In this document: positions 36,380-46,912 of the stretch, piece by piece
Position numbering within the stretch: the stretch's first letter is position 1
How the letters are laid out: the number at the start of each line of letters is the position of its first letter
NCBI RefSeq assembly: GCF_921293095.1
Contig: NC_060246.1
Coordinates: 113,626,941 to 113,690,940, forward strand
Direction: 5' to 3'
DNA from: Ischnura elegans
Taxonomy: Eukaryota; Arthropoda; Insecta; Odonata; Coenagrionidae
Length of the DNA stretch: 64,000 nucleotides
Notes under the pieces: model-generated
Seen by the model: the letters and a program-made list of their open reading frames with translations, nothing else
Database searches by the model: none
Told to the model about the DNA's origin: nothing
Position numbers and translations under genes: made by a program

Positions 36380-37450
36380 GGGATATTGCAGGCAATTTAA
36401 GTCTCCCTTGACATTATTTTTGCTAACCTTCTCATAATAATGGCTGCGGATTAACTTAACTCGCAAACTTTAGTGAATAAACTCGTAACAAACAATTAGA
36501 GGACGAATCGGCAAGCCTCTGAATTCGAATTCTTGAGGTGGAACTCTTCTTACGTCTCAGCATTTCGCTAACGCACTTAGCGCAAGTACAATCTTAGAAA
36601 AAGTTCAGTTATTATTGCCATACCTCAATTCACAGAATCCACTTTTATGAACAATCATGACATACAAGGTAACGTGTAAACCGTATGAAAGACTTCTTGT
36701 CTGTGTGTTCTCTACTACATACTAGCCTGAAAAAGCCAACATTACAACGTGCGCGCCGCCGTGACCCAACGCTAATGTGACAATTTTCGTGTCACCATTG
36801 CCCAATTGGCCCCTTTAAGTTGGGTGGATAACAAAGAAAAACAATTCCTTATAATATTTTTTCTCAAAATTTGAGAGGCTTCAGGCTCACAAAAGAGAAC
36901 AGCAGTACATCTCAGTCATTCATGGCAAACGCGGAATCAGGCAAAAACTGAGGGACGAAAAGGAATACCTTAAACAAATTGTAACTGGAGCGCTAAATTT
37001 ATCTTTGGCGATAAATTTCGTCTTAATAATAAATTATGTATTAGTTTTTTTTTTTTTAATTTTCAAATATAGTTTATTAATAACAATATATACATATTCC
37101 ATCATGTCTTTTAACATATAACAATCTAGGCCCCGCTAAGTCTCAAAGACTTGTCAGCGGGTTCCAATACATCACAAAAATTAAAGTTAATTATTTAGTA
37201 GAGCCCCTGAAAATAATTCTTAAAATATTATTGCTCTCACCATGAATACTTTTCCCCTACATTAGGGGGAGAAAATTACACGTTTATTCTTCCTCATCAG
37301 GTTAGTGGATGTTTAATCTCCAATTTAACTCTTGCTTTTCAGATGTATAAATCAACCCCAACTTTGCAACAAATTGGATGCAAAATAGCATTGATATTTC
37401 AAAGAATGAACTTTTTCCGTAAAATTAATCCATGTTATGAAAGAATTTTC
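36380..37450. other. No recognisable gene
   Basis: AT-rich with a T-run at 37047-37058. No supported feature. Confidence 0.4.
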
Positions 37451-37456
37451 TACTAT

Positions 37457-37795
37457 TCAGAGAGAACGAGATTTTAAAAAGTTGTCTACATATGTTCTGC
37501 AGGATTCAGGATAGTACTCAGCCCCCTTGATTGCTTTCCTAATGGGATGCGGCACATGGAGCATTATCACGGGGAAATTTGCAAGAGCCAAGCGAACGTT
37601 CAACAGTAGCATGCGTTCGAGAGCAATCCGCGGATTACCCTGAGTATTCACGGCAACTTCAAGCTTCATCAGACGTTTTCTTTTTGGGTCAATTCTTGAA
37701 GCAAATGCTCAAAAGCACACAAATGCATGTTTGCCTGGTGGTAACCCTTTGTCGACCCACTTCATTTCAAACGAGCTTCGCAAACATAACAAGGT
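37457..37795 (-). pseudogene. Broken coding-like segment, unidentified
   Basis: On the minus strand a frame with an ATG at 37669 runs to 37457. It encodes MKLEVAVNTQGNPRIALERM... ending CRTYVDNFLKSRSL, with mixed codon use that looks coding. Immediately upstream, another frame reads TEAMLPCYVCEARLK, a stop, then QANMHLCAFEHLLQELTQKE before a second stop that overlaps the ATG. The C-x2-C followed by H and C residues hints at a zinc-binding fold. The two frames together suggest one protein broken by a stop and a frameshift. I do not recognise it; a processed pseudogene or transposon protein are both possible. Confidence 0.35.
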
Positions 37796-37799
37796 AGCA

Positions 37800-38880
37800 T
37801 CGCTTCAGTCCACTTTTATTAATACAGTGTTTCGGCTAGAGTTTGCGCTCGAATAAACATAGTAAAGCCGTGTATAATAAAATTAATATGAATATAGGAT
37901 TTTTAAATCATCTTCTACTGACAAAATAACTGTTTACTCAGTTCTTACGATGAGATACAGCGAACCACAGCTACTTTCCTATATTAATAAGTTTTGCAGC
38001 GAAACTTGGTGGAGGATAAAAATATAAAGTCGCTATTTTTTATTTTCAGAGCCCCATATCATTGAAGCAACATTTCCTGCTCTAATTTTCTGCTGCCATT
38101 AATTTTGTGCTCACGGGTGCGAAGTAATTTATAAAGGTGAACCAAAATTTGAACGTGCACCGACTCCGAGTGTCGTGGCCGAGTTTGAAATCACCTCTTG
38201 AATCATGGGAGATATGGCTTTAAGTGGGAGTTTTATTTACTACGCCGTTCTACCTAGAACTCAAATCTTTGTTCGGAAGATGTGTCACAATACATGGCAT
38301 CTTACCGGATAAATTGCAAAAACAAAAGCTTCCCAAGAGATAAGTACTTCGTGGAAATACGAGCCGCGCATTGGAGAGAAACACTACAATTTGAGGTCGA
38401 CTAACAAAATATACTACTTCTATCTTCATATGTTTTTACTGGATGGCCGGGTATTTTGATGGCATACAGTTTGTTGTCTCGTTACACTGTCCTCAGCATA
38501 GCATTCTTTCTCCAGATAATGGAAGTTGCTATTTCCATTTACGTCCATCCACCAACCCAAAACACAAATTAGAATATTTCGCTCACAAGCTTCATGTATT
38601 CAAGCTTCTTCGTGTATTTTGTAGACCAAATGTTATCTCAGAAAAGAAAAATACTTTTAAATAAATTAACGAAGAGCTATTTAAACTAAAAATTATTTTA
38701 TACTCAGTCACATTATTACCCTAATAACATACGCAATGCAGACTACCATCTCCTAGTGTAAATAAAAGAATTGTATGAACTTTAAGTGGTAAAGGAATGA
38801 AAGTTCTAGTGAGTTCACCAATGTATGATGAATTGAATTTCGATTCTCATTTCATATTATGAAAGCTTTAAGAATATAAA
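37800..38880. other. No recognisable gene
   Basis: AT-rich. The plus frame at 38443-38664 has no signature. Confidence 0.4.
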
Positions 38881-38898
38881 ACTGAAAAGAATATTAGT

Positions 38899-39789
38899 GT
38901 GCAATTTGCATTACTATTTTTAGTCTTCATAAATGATCTACCTGCTAATGTACCACTCTCCAATACAATACTATTCGCTGATGATACTAACTTAATTTTT
39001 AAAAACCACAATCCCATTCAGCTAATGAACGAGGTAACAGAAACTACACACAATTTGATGAACTGGCTCACCGATAATAAGCTATCTTTAAATTTTAGTA
39101 AAACCCATTATTTAAATTTCAATCTTAAGAAGAAGATAATAAATTTTAATCCAATAATTAACAGTTACCCTATAAAAGAACTTAGGGTAACAAAGTTTTT
39201 AGGTATCTGGATTGACTCTAATCTTTCATGGGAAGAACACATCAATAAATTAACTCAAAAAATGGCACAAATCTGTTATGCATTCCGTGTACTCAAGGAA
39301 ATCACTTGTATTCAGGTATTGAGAACGATATATTTTGGCTATGTGCAGTCACTTCTTAATTATGGTATTCCATTTTGGGGCTCCTCTATCTTCCTACCAA
39401 AATTATTTAAAATGCAAAAAAAGATTATTCGCATAATAACTAATTCCAATAATAGAGCTCCCAGCAAGCCTATTTTTGAAAAACTGGAAATCTTACCACT
39501 CCCTTGTATATATATTCTTGAAACAGTCTCTCTTATTAAAAAAAACCAAGACATGTTTATTAAAAATTGTGACATTCATAGTCATAATACAAGAAGCCAA
39601 AATGAAATCCATGTAAGTCAGCACCGAGTAAATAAAACAATTAAAGGCATAGACCATCAGGGAATACTTGTGTATAATAAATTGCCAAGCTATGTAAAAA
39701 ATATCAAAAGTTCCTTTAAATTTAAATGTGCCGTGAAAAAACTACTTTTAAGGAAATTATTCTACAGTGTGGATGACTTTTTAATGTAA
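38899..39789 (+). CDS. LINE reverse transcriptase, 5'-truncated ORF2 C-terminal half
   Basis: This 296-codon open frame is the best-supported coding sequence here. It starts inside the RT domain, since LLFLVFINDLP corresponds to the motif usually written GPLLFLIYINDLP. It contains the catalytic FADDT at residues 26-30 (the YXDD-type box). Then follow WLTDNKLSLNFSKTHYL (residues about 55-71), FLGIWID (about 99-105), and the thumb and C-terminal region with LNYGIPFWG and HSHNTR. It ends KLLLRKLFYSVDDFLM, typical of CR1/L2-like elements (including Crack/Daphne-type) in arthropods. The protein would copy element RNA at the target site. The upstream endonuclease, ORF1 and first RT motifs are missing, and no proper start codon exists. 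So this is a dead-on-arrival insertion, though its frame is still intact, suggesting relative youth. Confidence 0.9.
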   Translation: MQFALLFLVFINDLPANVPLSNTILFADDTNLIFKNHNPIQLMNEVTETTHNLMNWLTDNKLSLNFSKTHYLNFNLKKKIINFNPIINSYPIKELRVTKFLGIWIDSNLSWEEHINKLTQKMAQICYAFRVLKEITCIQVLRTIYFGYVQSLLNYGIPFWGSSIFLPKLFKMQKKIIRIITNSNNRAPSKPIFEKLEILPLPCIYILETVSLIKKNQDMFIKNCDIHSHNTRSQNEIHVSQHRVNKTIKGIDHQGILVYNKLPSYVKNIKSSFKFKCAVKKLLLRKLFYSVDDFLM

Positions 39790-39988
39790 AAAAATTTAAG
39801 TGTGTAATTGAAATGTGTTCACAAAAAAAAAAATTTTGTAAACTGTATGTATTTATATTTTTTTATATTGTTTTGTTATTTGAGCATTGTTTTTCCATTC
39901 ATATTGTGTAATACATGTAACATCCTTGACAAAGCCATGCATAATGCAAATGCTTACGGTGACTTAATAAATCAATCAATCAATCATT
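39790..39988 (+). mobile_element. LINE 3' UTR and simple-repeat tail
   Basis: About 200 bp of AT-rich sequence follow the RT stop codon. It ends in AATAAATCAATCAATCAATC at about 39966-39985, a 4-bp (AATC)n tail in place of poly(A). Such short tandem tails are characteristic of CR1/L2-like elements. It fixes the 3' end of the insertion. No target-site duplication was found near 38.9 kb. Confidence 0.8.
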
Positions 39989-40349
39989 GACTTCAGGAAA
40001 GCGTTTGGTTTATTCTACAGTCGTATGACAAGATTTTTGATCAAACTCGTTTTTCTTTAAATCAAATCTTATTTTAGCAGGTGTGAAGTTAAGTGGCATG
40101 CGAATCTCCATCCATGTTCAGATCTCCAACGAAACAATTTCCCAAATTTTTTCCATAAAATTCAACGCCATTAGAATGTGCAATACACTATTGACGAAAA
40201 GAGCACAGTAAGGTGGATAAATCAGGATTCAAACCTACTATGAATAGTGATACGTAATATATTTGACTTTTAAAAGAGCTTAATATCTGGTAAAACTTTA
40301 AGCCCTTCAATATACATCAGAGTACCTATCATTTCAATATCTAATTCAT

Positions 40350-40425
40350 GTAAGTGATTGAACTATCTACGGCCGTTGAACAGTTGAAAGAGAACAAATT
40401 CCCCACGGCCGTGCTCTTTGTTTTT
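40350..40425. repeat. Palindrome-forming repeat family R, solo copy
   Basis: GTGATTGAACTATCTACGGCCG and the following AACAGTTGAAAGAGAACAAA, with CACGGCCGTG, match 43955-44035 and 44937-45013. Here only one arm is present. Confidence 0.7.
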
Positions 40426-42627
40426 TTTACTTTTCTATCAAAATCCGTCCTTTATTGAAACTCGAAGTCATTGTGATTTTTGGTGAGTTTGAGATGAAGA
40501 TTGTAAAGTTCTAATTCTAATTTGGCTCTCTTTGAATAGAGGTACTGAATTTCTGATTTCAAAATCTTTTTCTTGATCATGGAGTCGTAGCATGAGAATT
40601 GATTTCTTCCAAATGTGGAAGACGAAATGAATTTGGGAAGAACGTCGTTGATCTGACATTTTTTTTAGAAACTCAATGTCAAGGGAGATTGTATAAAGTT
40701 TAGTCTTAATACGGTGGTAGGGGAATGAGGGGCAAGAGTACGCATCTAAAAAACAATCATAAAAATTATGCATTCCGGTTCAAAGAATAAATTTCATTTT
40801 TACGCATGTACTACAATACCTATCTTCCAATGCAACAGAAAAAATTAAGAACTGCACTTACTTATCGAAATATAAGAGAGAATCAAATAGGAAACTTGCC
40901 CCTCACGTGGGGCAAGAGTCCTCCGTTCATGGGGCGAGAGTCCTAATCACATTTTTCACATGTGAACTTTTGCTTTCGTGATTATGTGGTGCAAGGTTCT
41001 TTTATCCATGTTTTACATTCATAGCACATTATCCAATCAACAAGGGGTAGCTCTAAGTATATTTTTCACAACCTCCAGAGCCATAATCAGTATTTCCGGT
41101 GAGGTGAATTTTGCCGTTTGCCGTCCACAAACCGCCGATTAGTTCTGCGATCCTTATCCCTGTTTTTAGATATCTTCGCGTTTAGTTTCATGGTGTCCGA
41201 TAAACTCGTAAGAATTCAGACCGCTTTGAGTTTTTACCCCGATTTATCGCTTGCAATGGTTTTGGATATGGACTAATACTCTCAAGAGGGAAATATGCCT
41301 TCCGATATTTGCAAGGCTCATTATTCTCAGAGGTGGAAGGTTGAAAAGGATTAAATGGACATGAATGTAGTAAAGGAGTTCAGGGAGAAATGCTTGAGGG
41401 TAAAAAGGCTTCTCCGCCTTCTACGTTCATTTTCTCTCCTTGTTCCCTCTTTTTATCCATTTCATATCCTCCTTGATTTGGATCCAACTTATCTGTAACC
41501 AATGAACGCAGGAAATCAGACTCAATACACGCGTATGGACCAAGTGAGTAAATACCGCGTCTATTATCCCTTTACTGCATTCCCAACAGTTGCATATTTC
41601 TCAAACATTTCAGAGGGCCAAAGAATATTTATCTACTAGCTGAGCGTTGTGCGAGCAACGTAGGAAAGGTAAAAACATTATACGGATGAAGTGAGTCTCA
41701 CAAAATTATATGGTAGGATGGGAAACATGGGAGATATGGTTGCCTACAATGAGCAGGACTGTATCATCAACAGAGGGTTTTGCACTTTTCTCAACATGTT
41801 TAGGCCAGTCAATATAAATGTTTGAATTGATGAATCCCAAATGAGTCGTTAGCAAAAGAGTTCCTGGAGGTTCTACATTTGAAAACTTATTTTTTAAATT
41901 ATTTATTTTAATATTTATAATAAATATTAATTAATTAATTTAATATTTGTATAAAATTTATTCATTAAAAATAAGGGCTAGGGGAATATTCACTCATGCC
42001 TGTACACGGGTTTGGACGATAACAGGGAGTATGATGCATATCTACGAATAGACCTCGTCTAAAATTCAGGAATAAACTAAAATTTTCTAATTTTCCAATC
42101 ATTAAATGATATATTATCTATTACAAATTCCGCCTTAAGACTTTTACGCAGAGAAAATTCATCAATTTCTAGACCAACTGCAATAGAACGAATGGATTCT
42201 CCGCTGCTCCTTCTCGGTGTAGCTACCTCCAAAATTTGTTATCCTAATGCTTTTCAATAAGTTTTTGTGTAACATGTCTACATTTTCTTTCAAAACTATT
42301 ATCAACAAAGTACATATGATATTTATGGCAGAAACTGTGAGGTCATAAAATAGCTATGGTATAAAGTGGGGCGGGACTCAGCGCCCGTGGGGCAAGAGTC
42401 CTATGCGGACACTTGCCCCAGGACTCTTACCCCAAAAGCACTTGGTACACCTAAAACGCAATAACACAATAAAATGGTGAGCTGCAAACCAGTTAACTGC
42501 ATGAATTTTTGAGGCAAAGAATGTACTTAAAAGAACGCTAGACGAAAATGGTAGGTACATAAACGCCTAAAGCCCAGATAAAAACTACGCGGTCCTACAA
42601 ATTAGATAAACGTTGCGTACCCAGTCG

Positions 42628-43022
42628 AAACGGAAGCGTTCGGGGAAGTGTCCAGGAAGTGTTGCGGGAGTGTTCAGGAAGAGTTTAACGGTATGTGGAC
42701 GCTTCCCGGCAGCTTCCCGAACACTTCCTCAACACTACCTGACTGTCGGCCCGTCGCTTGCCGAACGCTTCCTCGCCACTTCGTGGTTGAAGCACTTCCC
42801 GGGCGCTTTCTGAACACTCCTGTCTCTCGAGTCTTCGGCTTCGCTGACGCTTGCTCGCCACTCCCGGGATGAAACGCTTCCCGAACACTTCCTCAACACT
42901 TCCCGTCTCTCGACACTTCGGTTTCGTTGACGCTTCCTCGCCACTCCCGGGATGAAACGCTTCCCGAACACTTCCTCAACACTCCCCGTCTCTCGACACT
43001 TCGGCTTCGCTATTTTGGTCAT
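42628..43022. repeat. Tandem repeat, 83-bp period, CTTCC-rich
   Basis: The anchor CTTCGG(C/T)TTCG occurs at 42833, 42916 and 42999, spaced by exactly 83 bp. Between anchors lie CTCGCCACTCCCGGGATGAA and CGCTTCCCGAACACTTCC. The left part (42628-42800) is a shorter-period degenerate version of CACTTCC(C/T)GAACGCTT on both strands. Frames through it are artefacts of the repeat. Confidence 0.8.
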
Positions 43023-43360
43023 AGGACTTCCTCAAAGGATTGCTAATTTGTAATTAATAAAGTATGATTGAAAGGGTAAATAACAGTTGAAGTTGCATTT
43101 GAGAGAATTCGCAAACAACCCACGTGAAACGGGAGCATCGATGAAGCATTGCGGGAGTGGAAGTAGCGCTTGAGTGCTGTGTGGGATATTAAGGAGCATT
43201 TTAAATGTTATCTCGGTAGTACACTGAAAACAGCTACGGCTATACACAGTGCAATTCATGGTAGTGAAGAGGAGGGTCGTGCCGCCGTAGATTTCCTAAG
43301 TCCCACCGCCGCCAGCGAGGGTCGCAGCTGCTATAATGCCTTAGAATTACCGTATCACTA

Positions 43361-43452
43361 TCTGAGAGCGGTAGACAGGTGGTTACCGAGCCCGACTCGT
43401 ACGTACCCGTAGGTCTAAGGTTCGATTCTTGAACGCGGCATTTTTTTTCATA
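43361..43452 (+). ncRNA. tRNA-like relic or SINE head (weak)
   Basis: GGTTCGATTC at 43422-43431 is a good box B and a T-run (43441-43448) follows it as a possible Pol III terminator. GAGCGGTAGACAGGTGG at 43366-43382 could be a degraded box A. The spacing is somewhat long for a tRNA and the arms do not pair well, so this is unlikely to be a functional tRNA. Confidence 0.25.
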
Positions 43453-43562
43453 AATTGTTCCTACCTTTCATAAAAAACCTGCTGTTCATTATTATTACCA
43501 TGATTTACAATTTAAATTTTATTTTTCCATGTGGAAATCTTTTTTTGCAATGTGGCAGCGTC

Positions 43563-43765
43563 AGGTGTCGGATGGACACTTCCTGAACACTTCCCGAGCA
43601 CTTCCGAAACGCTTCCGGAAGCGTTCCAAGTGGGCCATAATCTACTTCCCGGACACTTCCGCGACACCTCCTCAACGCTACCTCAACACTCGCCCGCCAC
43701 TTCCCGAACACTCCGTCCGACGCTTCCCCAACACTTCCTCAACGCTTCCGTTTCGCCTGGGTAAA
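43563..43765. repeat. Second CTTCC-rich degenerate tandem block
   Basis: Repeats of CACTTCC(C/T)GA(A/G)CAC and CGCTTCC, similar to 42628-43022. Together the two blocks flank the tRNA-like segment and may be arms of one larger structure. Confidence 0.65.
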
Positions 43766-43954
43766 TATGAAAAATAAGAAAAAGTCACGTTATATCATTC
43801 GTTTTGCTCGACTGAACACAACCCTCTGTTACATTTGGTTACGTCAATGAAACTGATTGACTACAAGTGGTATCATCCCGGTATTTAGAGAAATATTTCG
43901 AAAAAGGAATCTTGCCCCTCACTCCCCTACTTATTTCGTTCAGAAGACTTGGAT

Positions 43955-44095
43955 GCCATGAAGTGATTGAACGATCTACGGCCGTTGAACAGTTGAAAGA
44001 GAACAAATTCCCCAAGGCCGTGCTCTTTGGATTGACACCTGGTGTTTCTACAAAGAATACAGCCTTGGGGAATTTGTTCTCTTTCAATCATCTAA
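43955..44095. repeat. Palindrome of repeat family R
   Basis: Left arm 43996-44031 (AAAGAGAACAAATTCCCCAA then GGCCGTGCTCTTTG) is inverted at 44050-44087, with a short loop containing ACACCTGGTGT. Outer sequence GTGATTGAACGATCTACGGC lies on the left only. The minus strand of the family reads ALGNLFSFNCSTAVDRS, which recurs in the next copy, but this looks like repeat read-through and not a protein. Confidence 0.75.
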
Positions 44096-44479
44096 TCCAT
44101 AATCCATTTATTTCAGCCGCCTGTCTAGCAAAATATAAATTTTTCCAAGGAAAATGTTGAAAACGTAAAATTAATTTTTTTTCCATTCCGACGATTTTGA
44201 AATTAATCCTTATTTTAAGGTAGATACGCCCCGTCGGAAGTTTCAGACTTCACCCTTTAACTCGGTAGGAAGAGGCCCTAGAGGGCAGGGAGGATTTGAC
44301 GCGAATGAAATGACGGAGTGGTTTTCATCTGACAATAAAAATTTTAATGAAAGTTGCTCACATCAGATCAGAACAAGTGAGCTTGTCCATTAGTCACGCG
44401 ATTTCTCAAAATTCTATCACACCGAAATTATCGGGTACTATTTAAGTGGTTATGAAGCCAGCGTCTGGCATATTCATGT

Positions 44480-44680
44480 ATCATTTAACAATGCACGCAC
44501 GTGCTCTCATGATTTCCGGGTTTCCATCGCGTTGTTTCATGTCTGATGATGACAGTTTCGCCGGGTATCCCGCCAGCATCCTCAGGTCGGAAGTGGAGTT
44601 TGATGTAAAATGGGCCTGTATATACTATAAGCCTCAGGGATGGCAGTGGCGATCGCCACGTTTCGGTCAGGTTTGCTCTA
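44480..44680 (-). mobile_element. Penelope-like fragment with hammerhead-like core
   Basis: Minus strand 44585 to 44551 reads CTGAGGA, then a GC-rich stem region with loop ATA, then CGAAACTGTC. This contains both conserved halves of a hammerhead core. Beyond it, GGAAACCCGGAAATCATGAG (about 44507-44526) resembles the tail of the foldbacks at 522 and 27243. A second GAAAC-type half lies at 44650-44664 (minus: CCGAAACGTGG). Stem I pairing is poor, so the ribozyme is probably inactive. Confidence 0.5.
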
Positions 44681-44836
44681 TTTGGCTGTCTTATTTTTAA
44701 AATTGAGTGTTTTTTCTCTTGACCTCTATTTTTAACGTTGATTAGTGTATTAGAGAGTAGGTCTTGAAGGATTTAAATCCAAATCTTTTGCCAATGTTGC
44801 GGTACCTTCAATTTTGGTGCTTTTCAAAACCTTTAT

Positions 44837-45322
44837 CAGGGCTTTTTTTTCTGCAATGTATTGGATTTGGTTTTCCATTGATAGCTCGTAGGAAATTAAT
44901 TGGACAAAGCTATATTTAATTACATTCTTCGCATACTTATATAGGTGATTGAACGATCTACGGCCGTTGAACAGTTGAAATAAAATAAATTCCCCAAGGC
45001 CGTACTCTTTGCTGGGCAAAGGTGGGGGGTGGGGGGAGTTACAAGGCTGACAGGGCGGTAATACGCGGAAATCAAGTTAAACACTATGAAACAATACAAT
45101 CTCGAAGCTAATTGTTTGTTTCTCCTTTTGTTCCTTCCCACCTTTTCCCATCAAAGAGTACGGCCTTGGGGAATTTATTTTCTTTCAACTGTTCAACGGC
45201 CGTGGATCGTTCAATCACCTATATAAGTATGCGAAGAATGTAATTAAATATAGCTTTGTCCAATTAATTTCCTACGAGGTATCAATGGAAAGCCAAATCC
45301 AAAATATTGAAAAAAATCCCTG
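44837..45322. repeat. Large inverted repeat (about 188-bp arms), family R
   Basis: Left arm 44837-45026 and right arm 45137-45322 are inverted copies at roughly 90% identity by eye, with a 110-bp spacer. Shared parts include GGAAATTAATTGGACAAAGC, TTACATTCTTCGCATACTTA, GATTGAACGATC and AAATTCCCCAAGGCCGTACT. The frames at 44750-45019 and 44920-45141 (minus) simply traverse the arm. Sequence directly outside the arms differs, so these are true ends or recombination points. Confidence 0.85.
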
Positions 45323-45390
45323 GAATTTATTTTCTTGGGGAATTTATTTTCTTTGCTTTCTTGGTTAAAACAACGTTTGCCACTGGTGAC

Positions 45391-45541
45391 ATATCGATAG
45401 GTACCTCCACTTCACTAACGCTCAACACTCGCCCACTGAATAAGATCCGCTCATCTAGTAGCCGCCCTAATAGTACTAGATGAGTAGATTTGATTCAGTG
45501 GGCGATTGTTGAGAGTTTGCGCAGTGGAGGTATTGATATAG
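45391..45541. repeat. Palindrome, about 70-bp arms
   Basis: 45391-45460 and 45474-45541 are inverted copies. They share CTCATCTAGTA, TCGCCCACTGAAT and TACCTCCACT, around a 13-nt loop. It directly follows the larger inverted repeat. Confidence 0.75.
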
Positions 45542-45609
45542 CCACCATCATCAATTCCTACTTATTTTCGGTTACAGGAGTAAGTTCTGTGAAAAAGTCT
45601 CTTCCAAGC

Positions 45610-46128
45610 ATGGAGGAGCGGTTCACTATCATCTCTTTAGAAGTTTATGAAGATGTTGGCAGGATTGCTAGCGAACCTAACGTCATCAGACGTGAAAAAA
45701 CGCGGTGGACATTCGGAAACCAAGAGATCATCAAATACTCACCGCGGAAGCCTTCGCAAGAAATATACTCACGTGTTTTGGCCCAATGCTTCGTGGAAAG
45801 CCAATTCATCAACAACGCATATCATCAAAGTCTGGGTCTCTTGAGAGTACAAATCATGGTTGTTCGTAGAGACCTTACGGATAATCCTATCAGAACTAAG
45901 AAGAGAATTACACATTTCGTAATTTTTCCCGCAAAGGGGGCGGGGAGTTACCTACTAGTGCATTGGTTGTTTTTACTAAATACCTCGTGGCTGCCGAAGG
46001 GGACAATGGCTGTTAATGTATGCTTTAGTTTTTGCTATAAGTTCACCATTCATTTCCCAAAGTTTTGGGATAATAACTCATTTCAGATTCTCTGCACCAT
46101 GTATATCCCCTTCCTCATTCTTACATAA
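45610..46128 (+). CDS. Unassigned open frame, 172 codons from first ATG
   Basis: The frame is open from inside the palindrome (45490). Its first ATG is at 45610 (MEERFTIISLEVYEDVGRIA). The middle part has charged, varied composition (REKTRWTFGNQEIIKYSPRK), while the last 50 residues are hydrophobic and aromatic. I recognise no domain. It is the longest non-RT frame outside low-complexity DNA, so it may be a transposon relic or an exon. Chance cannot be excluded. Confidence 0.2.
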   Translation: MEERFTIISLEVYEDVGRIASEPNVIRREKTRWTFGNQEIIKYSPRKPSQEIYSRVLAQCFVESQFINNAYHQSLGLLRVQIMVVRRDLTDNPIRTKKRITHFVIFPAKGAGSYLLVHWLFLLNTSWLPKGTMAVNVCFSFCYKFTIHFPKFWDNNSFQILCTMYIPFLILT

Positions 46129-46861
46129 AGGGATAATTTGTATTGATGATGTTAGTTGGTGAAATTGTTGAGCATCCTGCAAAGATAATCGGAAAAATGT
46201 ATGACTCGTAGGGTGCTTATTATTTCATGGCTACCTCTTGAAGAACGGTTGCACCACTTGACCTAATTTATTGCTGATGCTACTAATCGCATCATAAATG
46301 ATGAACTTCCATTAAAATGTATTAATTCACGAATAGTTTTCAATTTACATTGTAAAGTAAGGAAATCTTCAGATACTTCGTGTGATGATTTCCAAGTTTT
46401 CCTTTGCATTTTCTTTCCTTTTGACGTGAAGGCAGAAAAAATAACTGAGTCGTATCCGCTGAACGCATAGAAGCCTCCAAGTCCTCTGTTTTTTCTCACT
46501 TGGAGGCAGGTCTATTTCGTGCGCGGCCTAATGCCTTTGACTTTTAAGTACTCGAATTATTAACTTGCAACACCTCAAAGTCTTTTCTCTTCCTTTGAAA
46601 AACACACCACACCAAAGCAACTTGAGAAATAAGTATCCCAAATGAGATCTACGTTTTAAAGGACCTTTTGGATATTTATTCCTAAGTACGGTATAAATTC
46701 ATGCTCTCATTATTCAAAGGTTCAGTGATGCCCAGGAAACAGGAAGTGTCCTGAGTTGCATCAATAAAAAACATTTTATCATAATTAGTAGTCCCAAGCA
46801 TGACTTGGTGGATTTTGAAAATCATTGAGATATAAAAATGACGACTTCGCAATTCCACATA

Positions 46862-46912
46862 ATTTATTTAACCGACCAAGGTTTCGGCGTAAAACTCCAT
46901 TACCAGGAGAAT
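46862..46912 (-). mobile_element. Solo hammerhead-like arm (Penelope-type relic)
   Basis: The minus strand reads CTGGTAATGGAG, TTTTACGCC, GAAACCTTGGTCGGTTAAAT. The GAAACCTTGGTCGGT half is intact and parallels GAAACCATGGTCGGT at 33912-33928. The CTGANGA half is degraded. No inverted partner is seen. Confidence 0.4.

Larger units (their letters stand above)
40717..43930. mobile_element. 3.2-kb block bounded by inverted TAGGGGARTGAGGGGCAAGA
   Basis: 40718-40737 and 43910-43929 are inverted copies with a single mismatch. Inside, GGGGCAAGAGTCC-like motifs recur at about 40910, 40930, 42389 and, inverted, 42412-42437 and 40893-40900. So the terminal motif is repeated within the block. No transposase-like frame was found. 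Two stretches of low-complexity repeat lie inside. It may be one element or a cluster of related insertions. No target duplication was identified. Confidence 0.5.

Noticed and set aside
38443..38664. 73-codon frame just upstream of the LINE as its ORF1 remnant
   Set aside because: No similarity to ORF1 motifs, not contiguous with the RT frame, and the LINE is truncated within the RT domain.
42613..43022. Several 66-95-codon frames on both strands
   Set aside because: They translate an 83-bp and shorter tandem repeat. The peptides are repetitive and the frames coexist on both strands.
40717..43930. CRISPR array or bacterial defence locus suggested by regular repeats
   Set aside because: Repeats are inverted or low-complexity, spacers are not uniform, and all other content is eukaryotic transposon DNA.
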